DNA of 64,000 bases from Cellulomonas sp. APG4 (GTDB lineage Bacteria; Actinomycetota; Actinomycetes; Actinomycetales; Cellulomonadaceae), in assembly GCF_009996735.1 (NCBI RefSeq), contig NZ_JAACYI010000010.1, positions 1 through 64,000 on the forward strand. The letters are read 5' to 3'. Of this stretch, positions 53,105-62,868 are shown piece by piece. Within the stretch, counting starts at the first letter, position 1. The number at the start of each line of letters is the position of its first letter. Made by a program: the position numbers and the translations under genes. The notes beneath the pieces were generated by a model, which was not told the origin of the DNA, made no database searches, and saw only the letters and a program-made list of their open reading frames with translations.

Positions 53105-53272
53105 TCAGCTGACGACCGAGGTCAGGGCCTCGCCGAGCTCGCTCGCCTCGGTCGCGTTGAGCTCGACGACCAGACGCCCTCCGCCCTCGAGCGGCACGCG
53201 CATGACGATCCCGCGGCCCTCCTTGGTGACCTCGAGCGGTCCGTCACCGGTCCTCGGCTTCATCGCAGCCAT
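53105..53272 (-). CDS. DUF3117 domain-containing protein
   Basis: 55-residue protein of the actinobacteria-specific DUF3117 family (M. tuberculosis Rv1211). It starts MAAMKPRTGDGPLEVTKEG and ends LGEALTSVVS, with the middle GRGIVMRVPLEGGGRLVVEL. It is small, beta-rich and extremely conserved; its function is unknown. It is too short to stand out in a long-ORF search but the match is unmistakable. A GGAGG lies about 8 nt before the ATG, and a TAGACT hexamer at 53376-53381 may be its -10, giving a leader of about 100 nt. Confidence 0.95.
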   Translation of the reverse strand: MAAMKPRTGDGPLEVTKEGRGIVMRVPLEGGGRLVVELNATEASELGEALTSVVS

Positions 53273-53375
53273 CGGGGGGTTCCTCCCACGTCCGTCGCGA
53301 ACCGCTCTCTCGGCCGGGGGACGCAGGCACAGGCCTGCGGCCGTCCGGGCAGAGGTGAGCGGATGTCCGAGATCA

Positions 53376-53381
53376 GTCTAG
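53376..53381 (-). promoter_or_regulatory. Possible -10 (TAGACT) for the DUF3117 gene
   Basis: TAGACT on the minus strand about 104 nt upstream of the ATG at 53272. The 131-nt gap holds no gene; this is its only notable hexamer. Confidence 0.35.
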
Positions 53382-53403
53382 TTCACCCGGCGGACCTGCG
53401 GTC

Positions 53404-54609
53404 TCACGGCGGCCACCCGGACGGCGGTACCAGTCGCCAGAGCTGTGCGACCCAGACCACCTGGGTGACCAGCCCGATCACCAGCAGCGCGCCGAGCCTC
53501 GCAGCGGGCCACCGCGGGCTCGTCAGCGCCCACGCCGCGAGGCCGGCCGCGAGCGGGAACGCGAGCAGCCCGAAGCGCACCAGGCTCGTCCCCGGCTCGA
53601 CGACGGCGAGCAGGTAGGCGAGGTACCCCGCGGCCCAGCCCTGCAGCTCGGGGCCGAGCCGTCGCACCGGAGACGAGAGCACCGCGGCGACCGCCAGGGC
53701 CACGAGGAGGGCGAGGACGGGGAGACCCCAGCTGCCGAGCAGCCACTGCGCGACGTCGAGCCACGGACGCACCGGCACCACCTGCCCGGTCCCCCGCCAG
53801 GCCGCCTGGGTGCGCGTGTAGGCGTCGGGGACACCGGTGGCGGCGGCCGCGACCGCCAGCCAGAGCACACCGGACACCGCCGTCACCGCGCCGAGACCGA
53901 GCACGGGGGCGGCCACGGACCACGCACGCGCGTCGACCGCACGTGTGCGCAGGCGTGCCACGAGGTGCGCGAGCACGGCCGCGCCGACCGCGAGCGCGAC
54001 CGGGCGGGTCAGTCCGAGCAGCAGCACGAGCCCGGAGGCGGCGAGGTAGCGCTCACGCACGAGGCACAGCAGCACGGCGGCGAGCAGCAGCAGCGCGAGC
54101 GACTCGCTGTAGGCCACCTGGAGCACAGGGGCGGCGGCCGACGTCGTGACCAGGCCGACGGTCGCGAGCGCGAGCCGTCGGGCGTCGCGCGGGGGCCGGC
54201 CTGCGCGCTCCGTCGCGACCACGACGAGACGGTGCAGCACGAGCATCGCGAGCGCGCCCAGGACGGTCGCCGTCAGCGGCCCCGCGACCGCCCAGGGCGC
54301 ACCTGTCGCCGCCATGATCGCCCGGACCAGCAGCGGGAAGAGCGGCAGGAACGCCCACGCGTTCTGCACCACCGCGCCGTCCGCCCCGGTCGGCAGGTCC
54401 GACGGGTACCCGACCTCCGCCACCTGCCGGTACCAGCTGGCGTCCCACATGAGGCCCGTGTACTCGAGGTACCCGGGGCCTGCGGGGGTCCACGGTGTGG
54501 CCGCCTGGCTCCGGGCCACGACCACCAGCACCACGGCCGAGAACAGGCGCGCCAGCGCGTGGACCGCGAGCACCTGCACCCACCAGGGCCAGCGGGCCGG
54601 GGACGTCAC
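53404..54609 (-). CDS. Multi-spanning membrane protein, PIG-V/mannosyltransferase-like
   Basis: 401-residue integral membrane protein with about ten helices. The first external loop contains MWDASWYRQVAEVGYP, which resembles the catalytic Asp loop of GT-C glycosyltransferases of the PIG-V (GPI mannosyltransferase 2) type. Later segments QVAYSESLALL and GLTRPVALA also fit that family. It probably uses polyprenyl-phosphate-mannose to mannosylate a lipid or protein outside the membrane. The GTG start overlaps the folP2 stop by 4 nt. The manC gene in this window could supply the mannose donor pathway. Confidence 0.75.
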   Translation of the reverse strand: MTSPARWPWWVQVLAVHALARLFSAVVLVVVARSQAATPWTPAGPGYLEYTGLMWDASWYRQVAEVGYPSDLPTGADGAVVQNAWAFLPLFPLLVRAIMAATGAPWAVAGPLTATVLGALAMLVLHRLVVVATERAGRPPRDARRLALATVGLVTTSAAAPVLQVAYSESLALLLLAAVLLCLVRERYLAASGLVLLLGLTRPVALAVGAAVLAHLVARLRTRAVDARAWSVAAPVLGLGAVTAVSGVLWLAVAAAATGVPDAYTRTQAAWRGTGQVVPVRPWLDVAQWLLGSWGLPVLALLVALAVAAVLSSPVRRLGPELQGWAAGYLAYLLAVVEPGTSLVRFGLLAFPLAAGLAAWALTSPRWPAARLGALLVIGLVTQVVWVAQLWRLVPPSGWPP

Positions 54610-55514
54610 ACGAGCCCTCGCACCGCGCGTGCGGGCGGCAGGTCACCGCGCACGACGGCGACCATCTCGACGACGCGGCGCGTGGCACGCACGTCGTGCG
54701 CCCGGAACACCGACGCACCCTGCCACGCCGCGACGGCGGTGGCGGCGAGCGTGCCCTCGAGCCGCTCGTCGACGGGCAGGTCGAGCGACTCGCCCACGAA
54801 GTCCTTGCGGCTCAGGGCCATGAGCACGGGGAACCCGAGGCCGACGAGCGCCTCGGTGCGCCGCGTGAGGTGCAGGGAGTGCCAGGTGCTCTTGCCGAAG
54901 TCGTGCGTGGGGTCCACGAGCACCGAGCCCGGGTCGATGCCCAGGTCGACGGCGCGACGGGCCGCGGCCCCGACGGTCGCGAGCACGTCGTGCAGGACGC
55001 CGTCGCGAGGGTCGCCCTCGGCGGGGGGCAGGTACTCGGGACGCAGCGGGTCGGTGCGTGGGCCCAGGCCGCCGGTGTGCGAGCACACGACGCCCAGTCC
55101 GTGGCGCGCGGCGACCTCGACCAGCCGGGGGTCGTGCCCCGCCCAGGTGTCGTTGAGCAGGTCCGCCCCGGCGCGGGCGACCTCCTCGGCGACCTCGGCA
55201 CGCCACGTGTCGACGCTCAGCGGGAGGTCGGCGAACTCCGCGCGCACGGCGCGCACGAGCGGCACGACCCGGTCGATCTCCTCGTCCACCTCGACCGCGG
55301 GGCCGCGACCGGCCCGCACCCCGCCGATGTCCACGAGGTCCGCACCCTCGGCGACCGCGCGCGCCACGGCCGCGAGCGCGGCGTCGTCGTCGGCCGCCCG
55401 GGCACCCGACCAGAACGAGTCGGTCGTCCGGTTGACCACGGCCATGACAGCCGGACGCCCGTGCGCGACCGTCCGCCCGCGCAGCCGCAGCGGCACCCCC
55501 GCGGGCGGGATCAC
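54606..55514 (-). CDS. folP2: Dihydropteroate synthase paralogue (FolP2-type)
   Basis: 302-residue TIM-barrel protein of the dihydropteroate synthase family. The first loop reads MAVVNRTTDSFWSGARA in place of the canonical NVTPDSFSDGG. The second loop is VDIGGVRAGRGP, without the STRPG pterin/pABA loop of true DHPS. Both changes are those I recall for mycobacterial FolP2 (Rv1207), which does not replace FolP1. It sits in the same gene order (LOG protein before, DUF3117 after). The GTG at 55514 overlaps the LOG stop by GTGA. Its real reaction is unknown; a canonical folP should exist elsewhere. Confidence 0.85.
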   Translation of the reverse strand: MIPPAGVPLRLRGRTVAHGRPAVMAVVNRTTDSFWSGARAADDDAALAAVARAVAEGADLVDIGGVRAGRGPAVEVDEEIDRVVPLVRAVRAEFADLPLSVDTWRAEVAEEVARAGADLLNDTWAGHDPRLVEVAARHGLGVVCSHTGGLGPRTDPLRPEYLPPAEGDPRDGVLHDVLATVGAAARRAVDLGIDPGSVLVDPTHDFGKSTWHSLHLTRRTEALVGLGFPVLMALSRKDFVGESLDLPVDERLEGTLAATAVAAWQGASVFRAHDVRATRRVVEMVAVVRGDLPPARAVRGLV

Positions 55515-56374
55515 CGCCGTCGCGAGGCGCGCTCGGCCTCCTGCTCGGCCGCGGCGTTGGCCGCGACGGCGGCCTCCTCCTCGGCGCGCAGCTCGGCGTC
55601 GCGCTCGCACACGAGGCGCACGGCCTCGGCCGGGTCGTCGACGACCTCGACGAGGTCGAGGTCACGTGCGCTGATGGTCCCCGCGTCGACCACCGGGCCC
55701 GCGAGCCAGTCGAGCAGGCCGCGCCAGTAGTCGCTGCCCACCAGGACGATCGGGAACTCGGTGACCTTGTGGGTCTGCACCAGCGTCAGCGACTCGAACA
55801 GCTCGTCGAAGGTCCCGAACCCGCCCGGCAGCACCACGAAACCCTGCGAGTACTTCACGAAGCACGTCTTGCGCGCGAAGAAGTAGCGGAAGTTGACGCC
55901 CAGGTCGACCCACTGGTTCATACCCTGCTCGAACGGCAGCTCGATGCCCAGGCCGACGGAGAGCCCGCCCGCCTCGTTGGCACCCTTGTTCGCCGCCTCC
56001 ATGATCCCCGGGCCGCCGCCCGTGATCACCGCGTAGCCCTGCTCCACGAGACCGCGTCCCACCTGCTCGCCCAGCCGGTAGCCGGGCGTGCCCGGCTTCG
56101 TGCGGGCCGAGCCGAACACGCTCACGGCCGGGCCGACCTCGGCCAGCGCGCCGAAGCCCTCGACGAACTCGCTCTGGATGCGCATGACCCGCCACGGGTC
56201 GGCGTGCAGCCAGTCCGCCGTGCCGTCCTTGGCGAGCAGGCGCTGGTCGCTCGTGGTCGTGGGCACCTGCGTGCGGCGCAGCAGCACGGGCCCTCGCCGG
56301 TAGCCGTTCGGGTCCGAGCCCGCCCGCTCGGTCGCGCCGCCTGCGGGCACGGAGGTCTCTCGCTCGTCACTCAT
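55511..56374 (-). CDS. LOG family protein (TIGR00730, cytokinin-riboside monophosphate phosphoribohydrolase-like)
   Basis: 287-residue Rossmann-fold protein with the LOG signatures GGGPGIMEAANKGA and PGGFGTFDELFE. Such proteins hydrolyse purine riboside 5'-monophosphates to base and ribose-5-phosphate. M. tuberculosis Rv1205 is a member. Here an N-terminal stretch of about 60 residues and a charged Ala/Glu-rich C-terminal coil of about 30 residues extend the core. The ATG has TAGGCT 6 nt upstream. It leads a three-gene unit with folP2 and the PIG-V-like gene. Confidence 0.92.
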   Translation of the reverse strand: MSDERETSVPAGGATERAGSDPNGYRRGPVLLRRTQVPTTTSDQRLLAKDGTADWLHADPWRVMRIQSEFVEGFGALAEVGPAVSVFGSARTKPGTPGYRLGEQVGRGLVEQGYAVITGGGPGIMEAANKGANEAGGLSVGLGIELPFEQGMNQWVDLGVNFRYFFARKTCFVKYSQGFVVLPGGFGTFDELFESLTLVQTHKVTEFPIVLVGSDYWRGLLDWLAGPVVDAGTISARDLDLVEVVDDPAEAVRLVCERDAELRAEEEAAVAANAAAEQEAERASRRR

Positions 56375-56380
56375 GGGGCG

Positions 56381-56386
56381 AGCCTA
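56381..56386 (-). promoter_or_regulatory. Leaderless -10 (TAGGCT) for the LOG-folP2-PIG-V unit
   Basis: TAGGCT on the minus strand, 6 nt from the ATG at 56374; it overlaps the 3' end of dapE. Confidence 0.5.
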
Positions 56387-57484
56387 GGAGGTCAACCACG
56401 CCTCGAGCCCGGCGAAGCACGCCGCCACCTGGTCCACGGGGCACCGTTCGTCGTCCGCGTGCGCGAGGCTCGGGTCGCCCGGGCCGTAGTTGACCGCGGG
56501 CACCCCGAGGGCCGAGAACCGCGCGACGTCGGTCCACCCCTCCTTGGCGACGGGAGCAGGCCCACCCGCGCCCCCGACCGCCGCGGCGAACGCGGCCGCG
56601 GCCGGGTGGTCCAGGCCCGGGCGGGCCCCGGGCGCGAGGTCCGTGATGCGCACGTCGTGACCGGCGAACACCTCGCGCACGTGGGCCTCGGCCTGCTCGG
56701 GGGTGAGCTCGGGGGCGAACCGGTAGTTCACGGTCACCACGCACTCGTCCGGGATGACGTTCCCGGCGATCCCACCACGGATGCCGACGGCGTTGAGACC
56801 CTCGCGGTAGGTCAGACCGTCGACGTCGACCGTGCGGGGCTCGTAGCGCGCGAGCCGCTCGAGCACGGGAGCCGCGGCGTGGATCGCGTTGACCCCGAGC
56901 CATGCCCGCCCCGAGTGCGCCGCGACCCCGGACGTGCGCACCTCGGCCCGCAGCGTCCCGTTGCAGCCGCCCTCGATCCCGGCCCGCGTGGGCTCGCACA
57001 GCACGGCGAAGTCGGCGCGCACCCACTCCGGCCGGGTGCGCACGAGGCGGCCCAGGCCGTTGCGCTCGGCCTCGACCTCCTCCTGGTCGTAGAACACCCA
57101 GGTGACGTCGCGCGTGGGGGCCGTGACCCGCGCCGCGAGCGCGAGCTGGACCGCGACGCCTCCCTTCATGTCGACCGTGCCACGCCCCCAGATCTCGTCG
57201 GGTCCGCCGTCCGCACCGGGGCGCAGCCGCGTCGGCAGGTTGTCGGCGACCGGCACCGTGTCCAGGTGACCCGCGATCACGACGCGCTCGGCGCGCCCCA
57301 GGTGCGTGCGGGCGACGACGGCGTCACCGTCGCGGAGCACCTCGAGGTGCGGGTAGGCGCGCAGGGCGTGCTCGACGGCGTCCGCGAGCGCTGCCTCGTC
57401 GCCGCTCACCGACGGCGTGTCGCACAGCGCGCGTGCGAGGGTGACGAGGTCGCCCTCGAGGTCCAGGTGGGGTCGCTCGGCCAT
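56384..57484 (-). CDS. dapE: Succinyl-diaminopimelate desuccinylase
   Basis: 366-residue M20A dizinc enzyme that removes succinate from N-succinyl-L,L-diaminopimelate in lysine and peptidoglycan synthesis. Metal ligands are in [25 protein letters not shown] and [13 protein letters not shown], with the lid motif [13 protein letters not shown] and the C-terminal [14 protein letters not shown]. The ATG at 57484 (not 57505) is chosen because TAGGGT lies 7 nt upstream. It is divergent from dapD, the enzyme two steps earlier in the same pathway, with 89 nt between starts. Confidence 0.94.
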   Translation of the reverse strand: MAERPHLDLEGDLVTLARALCDTPSVSGDEAALADAVEHALRAYPHLEVLRDGDAVVARTHLGRAERVVIAGHLDTVPVADNLPTRLRPGADGGPDEIWGRGTVDMKGGVAVQLALAARVTAPTRDVTWVFYDQEEVEAERNGLGRLVRTRPEWVRADFAVLCEPTRAGIEGGCNGTLRAEVRTSGVAAHSGRAWLGVNAIHAAAPVLERLARYEPRTVDVDGLTYREGLNAVGIRGGIAGNVIPDECVVTVNYRFAPELTPEQAEAHVREVFAGHDVRITDLAPGARPGLDHPAAAAFAAAVGGAGGPAPVAKEGWTDVARFSALGVPAVNYGPGDPSLAHADDERCPVDQVAACFAGLEAWLTS

Positions 57485-57491
57485 GGCGCCG

Positions 57492-57497
57492 ACCCTA
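57492..57497 (-). promoter_or_regulatory. Leaderless -10 (TAGGGT) for dapE
   Basis: TAGGGT on the minus strand, 7 nt from the ATG at 57484. Confidence 0.5.
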
Positions 57498-57560
57498 GCC
57501 CGCACGCCGTCGTCGGCGTCTCGCGGTTCAGGACGCCCGTCCCGTGCGGCAGGCGGCCCC

Positions 57561-57566
57561 TAGGCT
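57561..57566 (+). promoter_or_regulatory. Leaderless -10 (TAGGCT) for dapD
   Basis: TAGGCT followed by 7 nt and the ATG at 57574. Confidence 0.5.
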
Positions 57567-57573
57567 TGGTCCC

Positions 57574-58551
57574 ATGACTTCGCGCACCGCCTGGGGCACC
57601 GGCCTGGCCACCGTGACCACCGGCGACGAGGGCCCGGGCACCACCCTCGACGTCTGGTACCCCGCACCCGCGCTGGGTCCGGCCCCCGACGCCGACCCCG
57701 CCGAGCCCGCCCTGAGGGCGCTCGTGGGGTCCGACGACGCGCGCTCCGTCCGGACGGTGGTCGTGCGCACCGAGATCGACCTCGACACGCCGCCGACCTC
57801 GACCGCCGACGCGTACCTGCGGCTGCACCTGCTGTCCCATCGCCTCGTCGCACCGCACGGCCTCTCTCTCGACGGACTCTTCGGCGTGCTGCCCAACGTC
57901 GTGTGGACGGACCACGGTCCGTGCGCGGTCGCGGGATTCGAGACGACGCGGCTGCGGCTGCGCGCGGCCCACGGGCGCTTCCCCACCGTCCACGGCGTCG
58001 ACAAGTTCCCGCGCATGGTCGACTACGTGCTCCCGGCCGGCGTCCGGATCGCCGACGGCGACCGCGTGCGCCTGGGCGCGCACCTCGCCGAGGGCACCAC
58101 GGTCATGCACGAGGGCTTCGTGAACTTCAACGCGGGCACCCTCGGCGCCTCGATGATCGAGGGGCGGGTCTCGGCGGGCGTGGTCATCGGCGACGGGAGC
58201 GACGTCGGCGGCGGCGCCTCGATCATGGGCACCCTCTCGGGCGGCGGGCGCGTCACGATCTCGGTGGGGCGCCGGTCACTCCTCGGCGCGAACGCGGGTC
58301 TCGGTTTCCCGCTGGGCGACGACTGCGTGGTCGAGGCCGGGCTGTACGTGACCGCGGGCGCCAAGGTCGCGGTGGTCGGCGACGCGCTCGCGGGCACCCC
58401 TCTCGCGGGCCGCGACGTCGTCAAGGCCGCCGAGCTGTCAGGGCTGCCCGGCCTGCTCCTCCGCCGCGGCTCGACGTCGGGGGCGGTCGAGGTGCTGCGG
58501 CGCCAGGGCGTGGGCGTCGACCTCAACCCGGACCTGCACGCGAACTCATGA
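57574..58551 (+). CDS. dapD: 2,3,4,5-tetrahydropyridine-2,6-dicarboxylate N-succinyltransferase
   Basis: 325-residue enzyme of the long actinobacterial DapD type. It succinylates tetrahydrodipicolinate using succinyl-CoA. The C-terminal two thirds is a left-handed beta-helix of hexapeptide repeats, including the active-site [20 protein letters not shown] and [15 protein letters not shown] segments and [19 protein letters not shown]. The N-terminal domain begins [11 protein letters not shown]. The downstream gene overlaps by ATGA, so a lysozyme-like exported protein is made from the same message. Confidence 0.95.
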   Translation: MTSRTAWGTGLATVTTGDEGPGTTLDVWYPAPALGPAPDADPAEPALRALVGSDDARSVRTVVVRTEIDLDTPPTSTADAYLRLHLLSHRLVAPHGLSLDGLFGVLPNVVWTDHGPCAVAGFETTRLRLRAAHGRFPTVHGVDKFPRMVDYVLPAGVRIADGDRVRLGAHLAEGTTVMHEGFVNFNAGTLGASMIEGRVSAGVVIGDGSDVGGGASIMGTLSGGGRVTISVGRRSLLGANAGLGFPLGDDCVVEAGLYVTAGAKVAVVGDALAGTPLAGRDVVKAAELSGLPGLLLRRGSTSGAVEVLRRQGVGVDLNPDLHANS

Positions 58552-59423
58552 CGGCTCGGCGCGGGGCACGTCGGCGTCGAGCGGCCGCGCGGGCCGTGAC
58601 GGGCACGCTGACGCTCGCCCTCGTGGTGGTCGGCGGGGCCGCCGGCGTCGCGGCCCTGCTGCGCGCGAACGACGGCGAGCCGCGCGTCGAGCGCTGTGCC
58701 GCGGTCGCGGACGGCACCGAGTGGTACCTCGCACCCGACCAGGCCGAGACGGCGGCACTCCTGGCGGGGACGTCGGTGCGCCGGGGCATGCCCGCGCGAG
58801 CGGCGACGATCGCGATCGCGACGGGCCTGCAGGAGTCGAAGCTGCGCAACATCGACTACGGCGACCGCGACTCGGTCGGGATCTTCCAGCAGCGTCCGTC
58901 CCAGGGCTGGGGCAGCGTCGAGGAGATCATGGACCCGGTCTACTCGACGAACGCGTTCTACGACGCGCTCGCGCAGGTGGACGGGTACGAGGAGATGGCC
59001 GTGACCGAGGCCGCGCAGACCGTGCAGCGCTCGGCGTTCCCCGACGCGTACGCCCAGCACGAGGCGCGGTCGCGGGCCTGGGCCTCGGCGCTCACCGGCT
59101 GGTCCCCCGCGGCCCTCACGTGCACGCTCCCCGAGGCCGACGGCGTCGGTGACCCGGCGGCACTCGCGGCTCGGCTCGAGCGCGACCTGGGACTCGTCGC
59201 AGTGGTCGAGGGCGGGCTGGTGAGGATCGACCTGTCAGCCGCGGGCGAGCCCTCGAGGGCGGGATGGGCCGCCGCGCAGTGGGCGGTCGCCGTCGCGTGG
59301 ACGCACGACGTGGTGCGTGTGCGGCACGAGGACCAGGTGTGGGACCGCACGACAGGGACGTGGGCGCCGGACGAGACCGACCCCCTCGCGAGCGGGGTCG
59401 TCGAGCTCACCCTCCACGACTGA
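58548..59423 (+). CDS. Exported lysozyme/transglycosylase-like protein
   Basis: 291-residue protein with a basic N-terminus and one hydrophobic segment (about 17-38), acting as a signal anchor or uncleaved signal. The middle region has [20 protein letters not shown] followed by [14 protein letters not shown]; a glutamate in this setting, then a Gln-Arg-Pro-Ser-x-Gly-Trp-Gly loop, is typical of lysozyme/soluble-lytic-transglycosylase folds. The C-terminal domain (about 190-291) is of unknown function. I infer a peptidoglycan-cleaving enzyme. It is coupled to dapD by a 4-nt overlap, linking precursor synthesis and wall turnover. Confidence 0.7.
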   Translation: MTARRGARRRRAAARAVTGTLTLALVVVGGAAGVAALLRANDGEPRVERCAAVADGTEWYLAPDQAETAALLAGTSVRRGMPARAATIAIATGLQESKLRNIDYGDRDSVGIFQQRPSQGWGSVEEIMDPVYSTNAFYDALAQVDGYEEMAVTEAAQTVQRSAFPDAYAQHEARSRAWASALTGWSPAALTCTLPEADGVGDPAALAARLERDLGLVAVVEGGLVRIDLSAAGEPSRAGWAAAQWAVAVAWTHDVVRVRHEDQVWDRTTGTWAPDETDPLASGVVELTLHD

Positions 59424-59439
59424 GACGCGCCCCCTGGAA

Positions 59440-59480
59440 CGACGACGGCGTGCGACCGCACCGGTCGCACGCCGTCGTCG
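59440..59480. terminator. Bidirectional terminator between the lysozyme-like gene and gltA
   Basis: A perfect 19-bp inverted repeat (59440-59458 and 59462-59480) with a 3-nt loop, placed between two convergent genes. It is the strongest hairpin in the window. Confidence 0.75.
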
Positions 59481-59495
59481 AGGTGGTCCTGCGGC

Positions 59496-60794
<1,299 letters not shown>

Positions 60795-61054
60795 GGGGTC
60801 TCCTCCTCGGGACGCGATCGTGTCGACGTCCGTCCGTGCTCCGGGCTCGTCCGCCCGGTCGACCGTACCTGCGCCACGGTGCGCGGTCCCAATCGGCCAG
60901 GGTCGAACGTCCCCTGGTCCAGGTGATTCCCGTCACAGGCCCGACGACGTCGGCAGGCCTCGCGGGCGTCACGTGCGTGCCAAGACTAGGCCAAGCCGGG
61001 CTCTTCCGGCACCGAGAGGTGGGAGGAATCGTTCCCCACGTCGCGTGATCCTCG
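60795..61054 (-). promoter_or_regulatory. Upstream region of gltA
   Basis: 260 nt without a gene between gltA and dapC, both on the minus strand. It contains TACGGT (60862-60867) as a possible -10 about 70 nt upstream of the ATG, with TTGGGA (60887-60892) as a loose -35. It also holds a CRP-like dyad (60922-60937), a second possible -10 TAGTCT near 60983, and a hairpin GTGGG...CCCAC (61019-61039) that could end dapC transcripts. Confidence 0.4.
60922..60937. promoter_or_regulatory. CRP/GlxR-like dyad upstream of gltA
   Basis: GGTGA-TTCCCG-TCACA matches TGTGA-N6-TCACA at 9 of 10 positions with a perfect GTGA-N6-TCAC core. It lies 128-143 nt upstream of the gltA ATG. Confidence 0.45.
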
Positions 61055-61059
61055 TCACG
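61044..61059. promoter_or_regulatory. Second CRP-like dyad at the dapC 3' end
   Basis: CGTGA-TCCTCG-TCACG has the same GTGA-N6-TCAC core and overlaps the dapC stop codon. It may instead simply be a terminator hairpin (GCGTGA/TCACGC, 61043-61060). Confidence 0.3.
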
Positions 61060-62182
61060 CCCCGGTGAGACGGGCGGCGGCGCGTTCGACGGCGTCGTCG
61101 GGAGCCGTGAGGGCGACCCGCACGTGCCGGGCCGCCGCCGGACCGTAGAAGGAGCCCGGCGCGACGAGGATCCCGAGGCCCGCGAGGTCCTCGACCGTCC
61201 GCCAGCAGTCCTGGCCCGCCCCTGGGGCGCGGACCCACAGGTACAGGCCCGCGGGCGAGCCGTCGACCTCGAACCCTGCGCTCTCGAGCGCCGTCCGCAG
61301 CCGCGCACGCCGTCGCCGGTAGCGCCCGAGCTGCTCGGCCACGTGGTCGTCATCCCCCAGCGCCGCGACCATCGCCGCCTGGACGGGAGCGGGCACCATC
61401 ATCCCGGCGTGCTTGCGCACCTCGAGCAGGCGTCGTACGAGCCGCTCGTCGCCCGCGGCGAACGCCGCCCGGTAGCCCGCGAGGTTGGACTGCTTCGAGA
61501 GCGAGTGGACCACGAGCAGGTCGTCGTGCCGCCCCCCGCACACGCGCGGGTCGAGCACGCTCGGCACCCCCTCGCTCGCGTACGGCTCGTCCCACGCGAG
61601 CAGCGCATAGCACTCGTCGCTCGCGACCACGGCGCCGATCCGCCGGGCGGCCTCGACCACGGCGCGCATCGCGTCGACGTCGAGCACCTGGCCGGTGGGG
61701 TTGGAGGGCGAGTTCAGCCAGACCAGGCGCACGTCGTCGCGACCGGCCCACACGGCGACGTCGTCGGCCGGCAGCGGGTCCGCGCCCGCGAGCCTCGCAC
61801 CCACGTCGTACGTCGGGTAGGCGGCCTCGGGGTGCACGACGACGTCGCCCGCGCCCAGCCCGAGCCATGAGGGCAGCAGGGCGACGAGCTCCTTGGACCC
61901 GACGGTCGGCAGCACCGCGGCCGGGTCGAGGCCGGGTACGCCGCGCCGCCGCGCGAACCAGGCCGCGACGGCCTCGCGCAGCTCCGCCGTGCCGTGGGTG
62001 GTCGGATAGCCGGGTGCGTCGGCCGCTGCGCACAGCGCCTCGCGCACCACCGGCGGTGTGGGGTCGACCGGCGTGCCGACCGACAGGTCGACCAAGCCGT
62101 CGGGGTGGGCGCGCGCGGTGTCCGCATACGGGCGCAGGCCGTCCCAGGGGAAGTCGGGCAGCGCGTCGCCGTGCAGGCCCAT
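61055..62182 (-). CDS. dapC: Succinyldiaminopimelate transaminase
   Basis: 375-residue fold-type I PLP aminotransferase. It shows the PLP ring contact SDECYALLAWDEPYA, the Schiff-base lysine in VHSLSKQSNLAGYR, the SPSNPTGQVLD loop and a C-terminal VRVALTAPDD. Its place 11 nt after fdxA is the conserved arrangement of actinobacterial dapC, and dapD and dapE are 4-6 kb away. It should convert N-succinyl-2-amino-6-ketopimelate with glutamate. The start ATG at 62182 fits the short spacing to fdxA. Confidence 0.9.
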   Translation of the reverse strand: MGLHGDALPDFPWDGLRPYADTARAHPDGLVDLSVGTPVDPTPPVVREALCAAADAPGYPTTHGTAELREAVAAWFARRRGVPGLDPAAVLPTVGSKELVALLPSWLGLGAGDVVVHPEAAYPTYDVGARLAGADPLPADDVAVWAGRDDVRLVWLNSPSNPTGQVLDVDAMRAVVEAARRIGAVVASDECYALLAWDEPYASEGVPSVLDPRVCGGRHDDLLVVHSLSKQSNLAGYRAAFAAGDERLVRRLLEVRKHAGMMVPAPVQAAMVAALGDDDHVAEQLGRYRRRRARLRTALESAGFEVDGSPAGLYLWVRAPGAGQDCWRTVEDLAGLGILVAPGSFYGPAAARHVRVALTAPDDAVERAAARLTGA

Positions 62183-62193
62183 GCCCGACCCGC

Positions 62194-62520
62194 TCAGGCC
62201 TCGGTCTGCTGCGGCGGGAGGGCGGCGACGATCGGGTGGTCGTGGTCGATCTCACCGAGCTTGGCCGCGCCGCCCGGCGAGCCGATCGCGTCGAAGAACT
62301 CGACGTTCGCCTTGTAGTACTCGCTCCACTGCTCCGGGACGTCGTCCTCGTAGTAGATCGCCTCGACGGGGCAGACGGGCTCGCACGCACCGCAGTCGAC
62401 GCACTCGTCCGGGTGGATGTAGAGCGATCGCTTGCCCTCGTAGATGCAGTCGACCGGACACTCCTCGATGCACGCCTTGTCCTTGACGTCCACACAGGGC
62501 TGGGCGATGACGTAGGTCAC
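62194..62520 (-). CDS. fdxA: Ferredoxin, 7Fe type
   Basis: 108-residue bacterial ferredoxin. The first cluster motif is CVDVKDKACIEECPVDC, in which the spacing of cysteines (C8, C16, C20 and later) fits a [3Fe-4S] site. The second is CVDCGACEPVCP, a [4Fe-4S] site. The tail of about 45 residues is typical of the Azotobacter/mycobacterial 7Fe class. The GTG start has GGAGG about 8 nt upstream. It is followed by dapC. Electron partners are not indicated by the context. Confidence 0.95.
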   Translation of the reverse strand: MTYVIAQPCVDVKDKACIEECPVDCIYEGKRSLYIHPDECVDCGACEPVCPVEAIYYEDDVPEQWSEYYKANVEFFDAIGSPGGAAKLGEIDHDHPIVAALPPQQTEA

Positions 62521-62566
62521 GAGCGGTCCTCCACAGCGGTCGAGAGCGCACCTGTCGGCGCGCCCC

Positions 62567-62572
62567 TAGTAT
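62567..62572 (+). promoter_or_regulatory. Leaderless -10 (TAGTAT) for the small SH3-like gene
   Basis: TAGTAT followed by 7 nt and the GTG at 62580. The overlapping sequence on the other strand (GATACT) may serve fdxA. Confidence 0.5.
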
Positions 62573-62579
62573 CCCCCAC

Positions 62580-62855
62580 GTGGGACGACACGCGACGGAT
62601 GGTCCGGGTGAGACCCCGCCCGCGGGCCGGGCCCACCCCGCCCCGTGGACCACGTGGCCCGTCGGTGCGCGTGTCGTGGTCCGCAGACGCGTCGACGACG
62701 GCTGGAGCGACGTGCTCGGCGAGCTGATCGCGCGCGACGAGGACGGCGTCGAGGTGCGCACGCGCCGGGGCGACGTGCGGGTCCCCGCGCACGAGATCGG
62801 CCTCGGCAAGCTCGTCCCGCCCGCTCCCCCGCGACGGGGACCACGCCGAGGGTGA
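62580..62855 (+). CDS. Small SH3/Tudor-like hypothetical protein
   Basis: 91-residue protein. After a Gly/Pro-rich start comes a compact beta-rich core: WPVGARVVVRRRVDDGWSD followed by VLGELIARDEDGVEVRTRRG and VRVPAHEIGLGKLVPP. This matches the SH3-like module found in front of a GNAT domain in some actinobacterial acetyltransferases, but here no GNAT domain follows, and the next gene is convergent. It may be a free-standing form or the remnant of a longer gene. Function unknown. It is divergent from fdxA. Confidence 0.7.
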   Translation: MGRHATDGPGETPPAGRAHPAPWTTWPVGARVVVRRRVDDGWSDVLGELIARDEDGVEVRTRRGDVRVPAHEIGLGKLVPPAPPRRGPRRG

Positions 62856-62868
62856 CCTCAGCCGAGGA

